From Sinomonas sp. ASV486 (GTDB taxonomy: Bacteria > Actinomycetota > Actinomycetes > Actinomycetales > Micrococcaceae): a DNA stretch of 64,000 nucleotides. The DNA is taken from the NCBI RefSeq assembly GCF_030908215.1, contig NZ_JAVFJK010000002.1, forward strand, positions 186,001 to 250,000, given 5' to 3'. This document shows, piece by piece, positions 32,399 to 40,060 of this stretch (positions within the stretch are counted from its first letter, which is position 1; every line of letters begins with the position of its first letter). Both the position numbers and the translations under genes were made by a program. Below the pieces are notes generated by a model, which did not search any database, was not told the DNA's origin, and worked only from the letters and a program-made list of their open reading frames with translations.

Positions 32399-33481
32399 TC
32401 AATCCCTCACGCGAGGCCGAACGAGCGTGGCCCACAGGTGCCAGAGCATCCCGCCGAACGTGGCCAGGAACGCCGCCACGGCCACCCAGAGCTCCGCCCG
32501 GCCGATGAACGCGACAATGGGCAGGCTGTCCGCCCGTCCCAGGTAGATGCCCGCTACGGCATACATGCCGAGGGGGAAGATGACGCTCCACAGCCCGGGC
32601 TCGTAGGCGAGAGGCACGCGGTGGATGATGTGCCGCCACCAGCCGGCCGCCAGCAGCACGGGGAACAGCCAGGAGGCGAAGGACCAGAACACCACCGAGG
32701 AACCTGCCACGAGGCCCCGGGTCGCGTCGACCATGGGCGCGCCGGCCATCTCCACGATCCGCGCCCCCGCAAGGACGCTGATGGCCATCGCGCCCATGGC
32801 CACGAAGTACTGCGGGCGAAGGTCTTCCGGCCGTATGGGATAGGTCATGAGGCGCAGCGAGACGAAGATGCCCACGGCGGCGTACAGGATGAGTCCGACC
32901 GACCACGCCACTACGGCCACCAGGGCGAGGGCCGCGCGCCACTCCGAACCGGCGAGGGGCTCGAGGGAGGCTGAGGCGACGGCCACCGACTGGCTCGCAA
33001 CGACCCAGATGAACCACGTCCCGTTGGCATCCTTGACCACGGGCCGCTCGTCGCGGCCCAGCACGGCCGTCCAGGGCACCACGTAACCGAGCACCACCCA
33101 CGCGAGCACGGCAACGGCGAGCAGCACCGCTGTCGCACTCGGCCAGCCAGCCATCCCCAGCCGCACGCCGAGAACGTCGGTACCCGCGATGAACGTGAAG
33201 AAACCGAACGCGCGGCCGGGGTCCATGAAGTCGTGGCGCATCGCCTCGCGGAAGCGCACCAGGCGAACGAGGCTCAGTACGAGGATCACCGCGTAGGAGA
33301 CCGCGCAGACCACGAGCAGCGCCGCAGAGAGCCAGTGGATCCCCTCGAGCTCGAGGCCCACCGAGATGATCCCGCTCGCCATCGTGAGGGCGAAATACCC
33401 GGGTGTGAGGGTCTGCACCGCCTCGGCGACGCGGGAGGCGAAGGAGACCGGGGAACCCGGGGCATGGACGGCGGCGGTCAT
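32399..33481 (-). CDS. TDT family transporter (tellurite-resistance/dicarboxylate, SLAC1-like)
   Basis: The 360-residue integral membrane protein has about ten hydrophobic segments, with TPGYFALTMASGIISVG at the start of the family domain, FFTFIAGTDVLG and LWSVIFPLGMYAVA, all typical of the TehA/Mae1/SLAC1 (voltage-dependent anion channel) family. Substrates in the family include dicarboxylates, sulfite and chloride; none can be assigned here. The start was set at 33481, since longer reading runs into the next intergenic region. Confidence 0.88.
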   Translation of the reverse strand: MTAAVHAPGSPVSFASRVAEAVQTLTPGYFALTMASGIISVGLELEGIHWLSAALLVVCAVSYAVILVLSLVRLVRFREAMRHDFMDPGRAFGFFTFIAGTDVLGVRLGMAGWPSATAVLLAVAVLAWVVLGYVVPWTAVLGRDERPVVKDANGTWFIWVVASQSVAVASASLEPLAGSEWRAALALVAVVAWSVGLILYAAVGIFVSLRLMTYPIRPEDLRPQYFVAMGAMAISVLAGARIVEMAGAPMVDATRGLVAGSSVVFWSFASWLFPVLLAAGWWRHIIHRVPLAYEPGLWSVIFPLGMYAVAGIYLGRADSLPIVAFIGRAELWVAVAAFLATFGGMLWHLWATLVRPRVRD

Positions 33482-33557
33482 GGCTCCCAGCCTAAGTGGC
33501 ATCCGCCATGCGTGTTGGGGCCGCAGGTCCTGTGGTGCCCGGCCTCCCCGGACAAGA

Positions 33558-34574
33558 TCAGGGAACCAGGACCACTTTGCCGGTGTTGCGCCGGGCCTCG
33601 AGGTAGGCGTGGGCCTCGCCAGCGGAGGCGAGGGGGAACGTGCGGTCCACGTGCGGGCGCACCCAGCCGTCCTCGACGCCCTGCAGGAGCGCGTCCATCC
33701 ATCCACGAACCTTGTCGGTCTCGCTGAACAGGTGGCCCACGTTCACGCCGAACACACCGAGGTTCCGGTTCATGAGCGGGATCGGGTTGAACAGCGGCTG
33801 CCGCGCCACGAGCGCGAGGAGGCCGAGCTTCCCGGGCAGCCTCGAGGAGACCGCGCCGGAGACACTGAACATCCCGAGCCGCCCGGTGGAGCGCAGCACG
33901 CCGTAGCTCTGCTTCCAGTGCCGCCCTCCGAACGGGTCAACAACGAGCTCGACGCCCCGGCCCCCGGTCAGGGCCTTGGTCTCCGCGACCCAGTCCTGCG
34001 TGGTGTAGTCGATAGTCTCGTGGACGCCCCGGCCCTGGAGGAACTCATGCTTGCGCGCGCTGGCGGTGCCAATCATCCGCGCCCCGACGTGCCGGCCGAT
34101 GTCCACGGCCGCGAGCCCGACTCCCCCGCCCGCGTTGTGGATCAGCACGGTCTCGTCCGCGGAGAGCGAGCCCATGACCACCAGGAGCTGCCACGCCGCG
34201 AGGTAGTTCACCGGGACGGAGGCCGCCTGTTCGTGGGAGAGTCCGGCCGGCTTGTCGAACACCTGCTGCTGCGGGACGCACACCGTGTCTGAGTACCCGC
34301 CGAAGTGCGTGAGGGCAACCACGTCTCGCCCATCCCAGCGCGGATCCGCGTCCGGCCCGACGGCGTCCACGACTCCGGCGACCTCGTATCCGACGACCGC
34401 CGGGAAGCGGGACACATCCGGGTAGAACCCCTTGCGGGCGAGAACGTCCGCAAAGTTGACTCCGCAGGCAAGCGTGCGGATCCGGACCTCGCTGCCGCGC
34501 GGCATCGGGTCGGGTGCCTCGCGGAGGGTCAGCCGCTCGGGCCCACCAACACCGATGATCACTGCCTGCTTCAT
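33558..34574 (-). CDS. zinc-free medium-chain dehydrogenase, quinone oxidoreductase type
   Basis: The 338-residue protein has a GroES-like N-terminal domain (CGVNFADVLARKGFYPD, FPAVVGYEVAGVVDAVG) and a Rossmann NADPH domain with HNAGGGVGLAAVDIGR. The zinc-binding residues of alcohol dehydrogenases are absent, as in QOR/VAT-1 proteins. It likely reduces quinones or enones with NADPH. The ATG is preceded by GGAGGGTGGC, giving a good ribosome site. It is a single gene, divergent from hutD-like. Confidence 0.87.
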   Translation of the reverse strand: MKQAVIIGVGGPERLTLREAPDPMPRGSEVRIRTLACGVNFADVLARKGFYPDVSRFPAVVGYEVAGVVDAVGPDADPRWDGRDVVALTHFGGYSDTVCVPQQQVFDKPAGLSHEQAASVPVNYLAAWQLLVVMGSLSADETVLIHNAGGGVGLAAVDIGRHVGARMIGTASARKHEFLQGRGVHETIDYTTQDWVAETKALTGGRGVELVVDPFGGRHWKQSYGVLRSTGRLGMFSVSGAVSSRLPGKLGLLALVARQPLFNPIPLMNRNLGVFGVNVGHLFSETDKVRGWMDALLQGVEDGWVRPHVDRTFPLASAGEAHAYLEARRNTGKVVLVP

Positions 34575-34706
34575 GCCACCCTCCGTGCTCCGGTCCCGGG
34601 CGCGAGCCGTCAGGCCCCACCGCCGAGTGGATCATAGCCGGGCGAGGGAAACATCCGGCGGCGCGTGCCGCGTAGCCTTGGAGTGACCCGTCGAGGAAGG
34701 CGCCCC

Positions 34707-35327
34707 ATGTCCGAGCCCCGCATCATCCGCTTCGCCGACCTGCGCCCCGTCCGCTGGAAGAACGGCGGAGGGACAACGGTCGAGCTCGCCCGCGGGCCGG
34801 AAGTCGCCGGCGAAGATGGGGAGAGCACCTCCGGGGACTGGGGGTGGCGCCTGAGCATCGCCGACGTGGATCGGGCCGGCGACTTCTCTTCATTCGACGG
34901 CATGGAACGCATCCTGACCGTGATCGAGGGCGAGCTCATGGTCCTGACCGTGGACGGGCACGAGCACGGGCTCGAACGCCACCGGCCCTTCCGGTTCGAC
35001 GGCGGCGCGCCCGCGAGCGCGGTCCTGCCCACCGGATCGATCCGCGACCTCAACCTCATCACGCGACGCGGCTCGTTCACGGGGCACGTGACGATCCTCG
35101 AGCTCTCGAAGAAGCGCCCGCTGCCCCTCTCGGCGGGCCAGCTCGGGGTTCTGCTCCAGGGCGAGGCCGTCGCCTCGGGCGTCGGGAATGCAGCGGACGA
35201 CGGCGCCACTCCCCTCGCGCGGTACGACGCCGTGGTCGGTGGGGAACCTGCACCGGCTGTGAGCGGGCGAGGGTTCCTGGCCGTAGTGTCCGTGGATGCC
35301 GCTGACACCGACGCCGGCGAGGCTTGA
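34707..35327 (+). CDS. HutD/Ves family protein
   Basis: The 206-residue double-cupin protein has the family motif RWKNGGGTTVELA near the start, WRLSIADVDRAGDFSSFDG and ERILTVIEGELMVLTVDG. HutD proteins accompany histidine-use genes in some bacteria but have no proven enzymatic role; no hut genes are seen here. The start at 34707 has GAGGAAGG upstream. A tandem repeat array begins five bases after the stop. Confidence 0.85.
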   Translation: MSEPRIIRFADLRPVRWKNGGGTTVELARGPEVAGEDGESTSGDWGWRLSIADVDRAGDFSSFDGMERILTVIEGELMVLTVDGHEHGLERHRPFRFDGGAPASAVLPTGSIRDLNLITRRGSFTGHVTILELSKKRPLPLSAGQLGVLLQGEAVASGVGNAADDGATPLARYDAVVGGEPAPAVSGRGFLAVVSVDAADTDAGEA

Positions 35328-35331
35328 GGGC

Positions 35332-35400
35332 TCACCTCCCAACGATGCGGAGTCACCTCCCAACGATGCGGGGTCACCTCCTTGCGGGCGAAGGTACCTC
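35332..35400 (+). repeat. three-unit 21-bp tandem array after the hutD-like gene
   Basis: TCACCTCCCAACGATGCGGAG (35332-35352) is followed by a copy with one change (35353-35373) and a diverged third (35374-35394) that begins TCACCTCCTTGCGGG; TACCTC starts a fourth partial unit. The unit matches, on the other strand, the one upstream of tetR at 12411-12431 in 18 or so of 21 positions. This is the cleanest example of the TCACCTCC family. Confidence 0.85.
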
Positions 35401-35409
35401 TGCCGCGGA

Positions 35410-35440
35410 GTAACGCCATGGGCCGGGGGCATGGCGTTAC
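35410..35440. terminator. hairpin GTAACGCCATG / CATGGCGTTAC
   Basis: Perfect 11-base arms (35410-35420 and 35430-35440) flank a GC-rich 9-base loop directly after the tandem array. A terminator role for the hutD-like gene is plausible. No T tract. Confidence 0.55.
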
Positions 35441-35554
35441 CTCACCGGAGAGAGATACCCCGCGGAGGCCCTAGTCCGGACGCAGTCGGCGCGGGCTTCC
35501 GTCCAGTGGAAGTCGCGTGTGGCGCGGGCGGCGGGGGTGCGGTCCACTAGGCCC

Positions 35555-36370
35555 ATGAGCCTCAAGCGCACGCCGACCTCCAACCAGGTCGGCAGGGACG
35601 TCACGTCGTCCATCCCTGCCTCCGCGGAGGGCGTCTTCGGCCTCGCCGGCGGGTTCTCCGGTGCATCGAGATCCTCTGGCATCGATCGGCCCTCGCGCAC
35701 AGCCGATGACGGCGAGCTCGACGGCGACAACGAGCCGGGCGGTGACCCCGAGCTTGGCGGTGACCCCGAACTCGACGGCGAGCTCGCGCGGATCTGGCCA
35801 CGCGCCGTCGTGCATCTGGACGTGCGCAGCAACGATGCGCACACCCTGTATGCCGTGGCGATCGCGCAGTCGCTGCTCGCGGCGCATCCGGAGGCCGACG
35901 CGGGGGTGGTCCTGCCCGCGATCATGCTGCATGACATCGGCTGGTCGAAGGTTCCGCCGGACGAGGTGCTCGAGGCGATCGCGCCCGGCGGCGGACGGGA
36001 AGACCTCGTGCTCCTGCACGAGAAGGAGGGCGCGAGGCTCGCCCGGGCGATCCTCGCAGAGGCCGGGGTGCCGGAGGAACGGACGGCCCGGATCGTCGAG
36101 ATCATCGATGGCCACGATTCGCGCCGCGAGGCCCTCTCGATCGAGGACGCAATCGTCAAGGACGCCGACAAGACGTGGCGGCTCACACCGCACGGCCTCG
36201 ACACCGTCATGGACTGGTTCGGGCTCGACCGCGGCCAGGCGCTGCTGCTGTGCAGCTCGCGGGTCCACGCGCACCTGTTCACCGACGCCGCCAAGGCCCT
36301 CGCGCGCGGCCTCGCGGCCATCGAGTCGGCGAATCTGTGGCCCGAGAGGGTGGCGCTAGAGTTGCCCTAG
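35555..36370 (+). CDS. HD domain protein (predicted metal-dependent phosphohydrolase)
   Basis: The product is about 271 residues. Residues 1-80 are low-complexity and acidic, with the near-repeat GGDPELGGDPEL encoded by tandem 18-bp units (about 35745-35785). The HD domain follows (about 85-260): AHTLYAVAIAQSLLAAH, VLPAIMLHDIGW (the His-Asp pair), LVLLHEKEGARLARAIL and IVEIIDGHD, then AIVKDADKTWR. The metal-binding pattern H...HD...D appears complete, so phosphohydrolase activity is likely; the substrate is unknown. The ATG at 35555 has only a weak ribosome site and a GTG at 35519 is possible. Confidence 0.78.
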   Translation: MSLKRTPTSNQVGRDVTSSIPASAEGVFGLAGGFSGASRSSGIDRPSRTADDGELDGDNEPGGDPELGGDPELDGELARIWPRAVVHLDVRSNDAHTLYAVAIAQSLLAAHPEADAGVVLPAIMLHDIGWSKVPPDEVLEAIAPGGGREDLVLLHEKEGARLARAILAEAGVPEERTARIVEIIDGHDSRREALSIEDAIVKDADKTWRLTPHGLDTVMDWFGLDRGQALLLCSSRVHAHLFTDAAKALARGLAAIESANLWPERVALELP

Positions 36371-36434
36371 CCGCGGCCTCGCAGAATATGGGCCGCAGAA
36401 TCACGCGGAACCAGGCATGGCCGAGGAGGCGACG

Positions 36435-37226
36435 ATGGCGGGCGGCAGCAACGAGCCGGGCCGCAGCGTCACGTCCAAGGTCCTCGCGCTCCTGTTCGCG
36501 TTCGAATCCGGCCGTCGGTCGCTGAGCCTCTCCGAACTCGCCGAGACGGCCGGCCTTCCGCTGAGCACCACGCACCGTCTCGTCGGCGAACTCGTCGAAT
36601 CCGGCGCCCTCGCCCGGGACTCGCAGGGCCGCATCCAGCTCGGCATCCGCCTGTGGGAGCTCGGCCAGAACGCCGGCCGCGCACTGCGGGACACTGCACA
36701 CCCGTACGTCCAGGACCTCTTCTCCCTCACCGGCGAGACCGCGCACCTCGCGATCCGGGAGGGCCACGAAGTCCTGTACATCGACCGCGTCTACGGCACG
36801 AAGCGGGTCCCGCGGGCCTCGCGCGTGGGCGGGCGGCTGCCGATGCATGCCACGGCCGTGGGCAAGGTGATCCTCGCGTTCGAGGAGGACTGGGTCCGCG
36901 ACGCCTACTTCAACCGGCACCTCGAGCAGCCAACCGCATACACGCACGTCAACCCCGCCCGGCTCGCGGAGGAACTCGCGCAGATCCGCGAGCAGGGGTA
37001 TGCGACCACGGCCGAGGAGGTCCGGCTGGGTTCGGCGTCGATCGCCGTGCCGGTCTTCCACACGGGCCGGATCGGTGCTGGACTGGGCCTCGTGGTCCTC
37101 TCCTCGAACGCGGGCACGATGCGCCGCCATCTCCCCACGCTCCGCGGGATCTCGGCTCAGATCGAACGGGCCACAGCGCATATCCCGCTCGAGACGCTCC
37201 GCGCGAGCGCGGGGATCGGGAGCTAG
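36435..37226 (+). CDS. IclR family transcriptional regulator
   Basis: The product is 263 residues from ATG 36435 (GGAGG six bases upstream; ATG 36417 is less likely). The winged HTH is SLSELAETAGLPLSTTHRLV (about 32-51). The effector domain has TAHLAIREGHEVLYIDRVYG, LPMHATAVGKVILAF and ASIAVPVFHTGRIGAGLGLV. The following MFS gene starts two bases after its stop, so the two are cotranscribed and the regulator may control that transporter. The ligand is unknown. Confidence 0.87.
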   Translation: MAGGSNEPGRSVTSKVLALLFAFESGRRSLSLSELAETAGLPLSTTHRLVGELVESGALARDSQGRIQLGIRLWELGQNAGRALRDTAHPYVQDLFSLTGETAHLAIREGHEVLYIDRVYGTKRVPRASRVGGRLPMHATAVGKVILAFEEDWVRDAYFNRHLEQPTAYTHVNPARLAEELAQIREQGYATTAEEVRLGSASIAVPVFHTGRIGAGLGLVVLSSNAGTMRRHLPTLRGISAQIERATAHIPLETLRASAGIGS

Positions 37227-37228
37227 GC

Positions 37229-38467
37229 GTGGCGCGCCGCCCCCGCTGGCTCACGCGCAACGTCGGGACCCTCTCCGGGGTGAGCTTCTTCCAGGACGCC
37301 GCGAGCGAGCTGCTCTACCCGATCATGCCGATCTTCCTCACGGTGGTGCTGGGTGCGCCCCCGGCTGTGGTCGGCGCCGTCGAGGGCGTGGCCGAAGGCA
37401 TCGCCTCGCTGACCAAGCTCGCGGCGGGGCGGCTCTCCGACCGGTACCGCAAGCGTCCCCTCATCGGCCTCGGCTACGGGCTGGCCGCGGTGGGCAAGCT
37501 CATGATCGCTTTAGCCTCCTCGTGGCCGCTCGTGCTCGCGGCGCGGGGCGTGGACCGCCTGGGGAAGGGCATCCGCGGCGCCCCGCGGGACGTCCTCCTG
37601 ATGGAGGACGCAGACCCCGCGTACCGCGGGCGGATCTTCGGATTCCACCGGATGGCGGACACGCTCGGCGCCGTGGTGGGTCCCGCGGTCGGCCTTGTGC
37701 TGTATGAGGCCTTCAGCCGCCAGATTCCGCCGCTCCTGTGGGTGGCGGTGATCCCGGCGGTGCTCTCGGTGCTGCTCGTCGCGGCGGTGCGGGAGAAGCG
37801 CAAGGTGCCCGCCGCCGTCGTCCGCACGGTACCGGAACGGACGACGGCGGGTGGGCTCGCGGCGTCGTCCGCCTCCCCCGGGCGGGACGCACCGCCGGGG
37901 CTCCCGCCCAGGCTGCGGCTGCTGATCGCGGGGCTCACGGTGTTCTCGCTCGTGAACTTCCCGGATGCGCTCCTGCTGCTGCGTGCGCATGATCTCGGGC
38001 TCTCGACCGAGGGCGTGATCGGGGCGTACATCCTCTACAACGTCGCGTACGCGGCGCTCTCCTACCCGGCCGGCGCCCTGTCCGACCGGATCCCGCGGTA
38101 CCGCGTGTACGCGTTGGGGCTCGTGTGCTTCGCTGTGGGGTACCTCGGGCTCGGGCTCATCGGCGACCCGGTGTGGGTGTTCCCCGTCCTGATCGTGTAC
38201 GGCGGGTTCGCGGCAGCCACCGACGGCGTGGGCAAGGCCTGGGTGTCGAGCCTCGCTCCCGCCGGGCTCCAGGGCCGGGCGCAGGGCCTGTTCCAGGGCC
38301 TCACGGGCGGGGGCATCCTCGTCGCCGGCATCTGGGCCGGGCTCGCGTGGGGCGATGCCGGCCAGGTGCCGCTGCTGGTGAGCGGGGTCGCGGGGCTGCT
38401 GCTCGCCGTCGGCCTCGTGGTGGCAGGCAGCGGGTTCAGTCGCCGCGGCGAGCGGCCTGGCTACTGA
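37229..38467 (+). CDS. MFS transporter
   Basis: The 412-residue protein starts at GTG 37229 with GGGAG upstream, directly after the IclR gene. It has about 12 helices. GRLSDRYRKRPLIGLGYG is the loop 2-3 motif, DRLGKGIRGAPRDVLLM an amphipathic conserved stretch typical of a bacterial MFS subgroup close to MFS_1 efflux proteins, and GALSDRIPRYRVYALG the second-half motif. A REP-like hairpin (37812-37850) lies within the central loop coding region (AAVVRTVPERTTAGG). The substrate is unknown. Confidence 0.85.
   Translation: MARRPRWLTRNVGTLSGVSFFQDAASELLYPIMPIFLTVVLGAPPAVVGAVEGVAEGIASLTKLAAGRLSDRYRKRPLIGLGYGLAAVGKLMIALASSWPLVLAARGVDRLGKGIRGAPRDVLLMEDADPAYRGRIFGFHRMADTLGAVVGPAVGLVLYEAFSRQIPPLLWVAVIPAVLSVLLVAAVREKRKVPAAVVRTVPERTTAGGLAASSASPGRDAPPGLPPRLRLLIAGLTVFSLVNFPDALLLLRAHDLGLSTEGVIGAYILYNVAYAALSYPAGALSDRIPRYRVYALGLVCFAVGYLGLGLIGDPVWVFPVLIVYGGFAAATDGVGKAWVSSLAPAGLQGRAQGLFQGLTGGGILVAGIWAGLAWGDAGQVPLLVSGVAGLLLAVGLVVAGSGFSRRGERPGY
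37812..37850. repeat. REP-like hairpin inside the MFS coding sequence
   Basis: Arms CCGCCGTCGTCCG (37812-37824) and CGGACGACGGCGG (37838-37850) surround a 13-base centre containing GGTACC. The hairpin encodes part of the cytoplasmic central loop of the transporter, a place that tolerates inserts. It matches intergenic hairpins at 26782, 39266 and 55231 in its GACGACGGCG core. Confidence 0.6.
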
Positions 38468-38517
38468 GCGAGGAGCCTCCGCAGGAAGGCCGCGATGGCC
38501 TCGATCGCGAGGACGTG

Positions 38518-38769
38518 TGCTCCGACGAGGTCGCCGCCGGGCGGCCTGCACCGTACATGATCCATAGGGCGATGGAGCGCACGGGCGTCCAGGACGTGAG
38601 GGAGGTCCTCGCCGCGGGCGACACCGTGAACGACCTCCTCGCGGCGACCCGCGTCGGTGTCACCGCCGTAGGCGTCCTCACGGGCAAGCTGGGCCGCGCC
38701 GACCTCGAGGTGCACCCGCACACCTACATCGTGGACGGCGTCCGCGACCTCCCGGCACTCCTGGCCTAG
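38518..38769 (+). pseudogene. C-terminal fragment of a HAD phosphonatase-like hydrolase
   Basis: The frame encodes the last 80 or so residues of a HAD hydrolase of the phosphonatase-like group: SDEVAAGRPAPYMIHRAMER, then VLAAGDTVNDLLAATRVG with the acidic Mg-binding motif, and HPHTYIVDGVRDLPALLA at the end. The catalytic N-terminal half (DxD) and cap domain are missing. The join falls at about 38520-38535, where the minus strand instead reads the plausible C-terminal end of another protein (GDLVGAHVLAIEAIAAFLR to a TAG at 38461). A deletion or insertion junction is the simplest reading. Confidence 0.65.
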
Positions 38770-38857
38770 ATGGTCGGCGGACGGCCGCGCGCAGGTCCGG
38801 CGGGGCGGACCGACGCGAGATGTCCCCGGCGCGCCGCAGCCCGCGGGCACACCATCC

Positions 38858-39235
38858 TCAGGTTTCGAGCCGCCTGCGCAGGAGGCAGAACTCATTGCCC
38901 TCGGGATCCGCAAGCACCTGCCACTGCGCCTCCGCGCCCTGCCCGATGTCGAGTTGGCTGGCGCCGAGGGCGAGCAGCCGCTCCAGTTCGGCGTCCTGGT
39001 CGCGGTCCACAGGGTTGACGTCGATGTGCAGCTGGAGCCTCGTGGCACGTGGGTCGGTGCTGGGCATGAGGAGGATGGTCGGCTGGAGCCCGCCGAAGCC
39101 GGCTCCGGGCGGGCCGATCTCGATCAGGCCGCCGTCCCGGTCGATCTCCACGTACCCGAGCACCTCGCTCCAGAAGCGCGCGAGGAGCTCGGGGTCGGCG
39201 CATTTGAGGACGAGTTCGCTGATGCGGGATACCAT
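38858..39235 (-). CDS. VOC family protein (glyoxalase/bleomycin resistance-like)
   Basis: The 125-residue protein has the VOC two-module pattern: ISELVLKCADPELLARFWSE at the start, LQLHIDVNPVDRDQDAELER in the centre and WQVLADPEGNEFCLL at the end. The terminal D-P-E-G-N-E-F is the usual metal-proximal strand. The actinobacterial subgroup with ATRLQLHIDV is widespread and its activity is unknown. It sits between the HAD fragment and the end of the lig operon. Confidence 0.85.
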   Translation of the reverse strand: MVSRISELVLKCADPELLARFWSEVLGYVEIDRDGGLIEIGPPGAGFGGLQPTILLMPSTDPRATRLQLHIDVNPVDRDQDAELERLLALGASQLDIGQGAEAQWQVLADPEGNEFCLLRRRLET

Positions 39236-39265
39236 GACGGCCAGTGTACGGAGCCGGGCGGCGGG

Positions 39266-39301
39266 GCGGACGACGGCGAGTGCGCACCCGTCGTCGTCCG
39301 C
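39266..39301. terminator. REP-like hairpin at the end of the lig operon
   Basis: Two 18-base arms (39266-39283 and 39284-39301) meet with no fixed loop; two mismatches. The core GGACGACGGCG matches other hairpins in the window. It lies 55 bases after the stop of the last minus-strand lig-cluster gene, so it is well placed to terminate that operon. Confidence 0.6.
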
Positions 39302-39355
39302 TCACGCGAGCTGCGAGCAGCAGCTCAGACTGCGTCAGGCTGCTGTTCGTCTGCG

Positions 39356-40060
39356 CTACGAGCCGGCCGGCGCGAAGCTGTGCGCGGCCACGATCGGAGC
39401 CGCGGCCTCCGACGCGAAGAACCGCAGCACCTCGAACGCCCCAGCAGGATCGCCCGACGTCGCCGCAACCGCGCCGCCGAAGACGGTGTCGATCGCGCAG
39501 TCAGGCGGCAGTACCCCGAGGATGCGAACGCCGGGCTGCCCCACGAGCTCGCTGAGCTGCTGGAACCCGAGGTCCACCTCGCCCTCGGCGAGCGAGCGGG
39601 CGACCGGAATGCCCGGACGCGCCCGAACCATCCGCTCCCCGAGCTCTTCGCCAAGGCCCCAGCCGTCGATCATCTTTACGAGCGCGACGCCGCTGGGACC
39701 GGTCGAGTAGCCAATGCGGGCGGCCTGCTGCAGAGCCTCGCGCAGCCCCGCGGCGTCCGGGAACGCGTAGGCGCCATCATGGGTTGCGGGCTCATCGGAC
39801 TCGGACCGAACGGCCACCGCGACCTGCGACAGCATGAGCGGAGTCACCGAACCGACCACGACATGCCCGTCATCGGCGAGCCGCTGCAGCGCGTCGACGG
39901 CGAGGAACACCAGGTCCAGCCGCTCACCCTCCGCCACGCGCTTGGCCGCATCCACGCCGCCGACCGACTCGACCTCCACCGCGGGCAAGCCGGCCGCTAC
40001 GGCCGCCGCCTTCAGATCCGCGAGCACGTGGCGGGTGGCCATCGACGAGATCGCCCTCAT
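39356..40060 (-). CDS. molybdate-binding-protein-like substrate-binding domain protein, no signal peptide
   Basis: The 234-residue protein has the periplasmic-binding type II fold of ModA-like proteins: MRAISSMATRHVLADLKAAA at the N-terminus, LDLVFLAVDALQRLADDGHV, GYSTGPSGVALVKMIDGWG and PGVRILGVLPPDCAIDTVFG. There is no signal sequence and no lipobox, and no ABC partners nearby, so it is likely cytoplasmic. It is the last gene of the lig operon, overlapping the aldo/keto reductase by ATGA. Such proteins occur in gallate/protocatechuate clusters of other bacteria; a ligand sensor or enzyme role is inference. Confidence 0.75.
   Translation of the reverse strand: MRAISSMATRHVLADLKAAAVAAGLPAVEVESVGGVDAAKRVAEGERLDLVFLAVDALQRLADDGHVVVGSVTPLMLSQVAVAVRSESDEPATHDGAYAFPDAAGLREALQQAARIGYSTGPSGVALVKMIDGWGLGEELGERMVRARPGIPVARSLAEGEVDLGFQQLSELVGQPGVRILGVLPPDCAIDTVFGGAVAATSGDPAGAFEVLRFFASEAAAPIVAAHSFAPAGS

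Noticed and set aside
38461-39048. A full minus-strand gene opposite the HAD fragment
   Set aside because: Only the last 25 or so residues look like real protein. The upstream part is a shadow of the HAD and VOC genes, so I treat it as a possible gene-end remnant.
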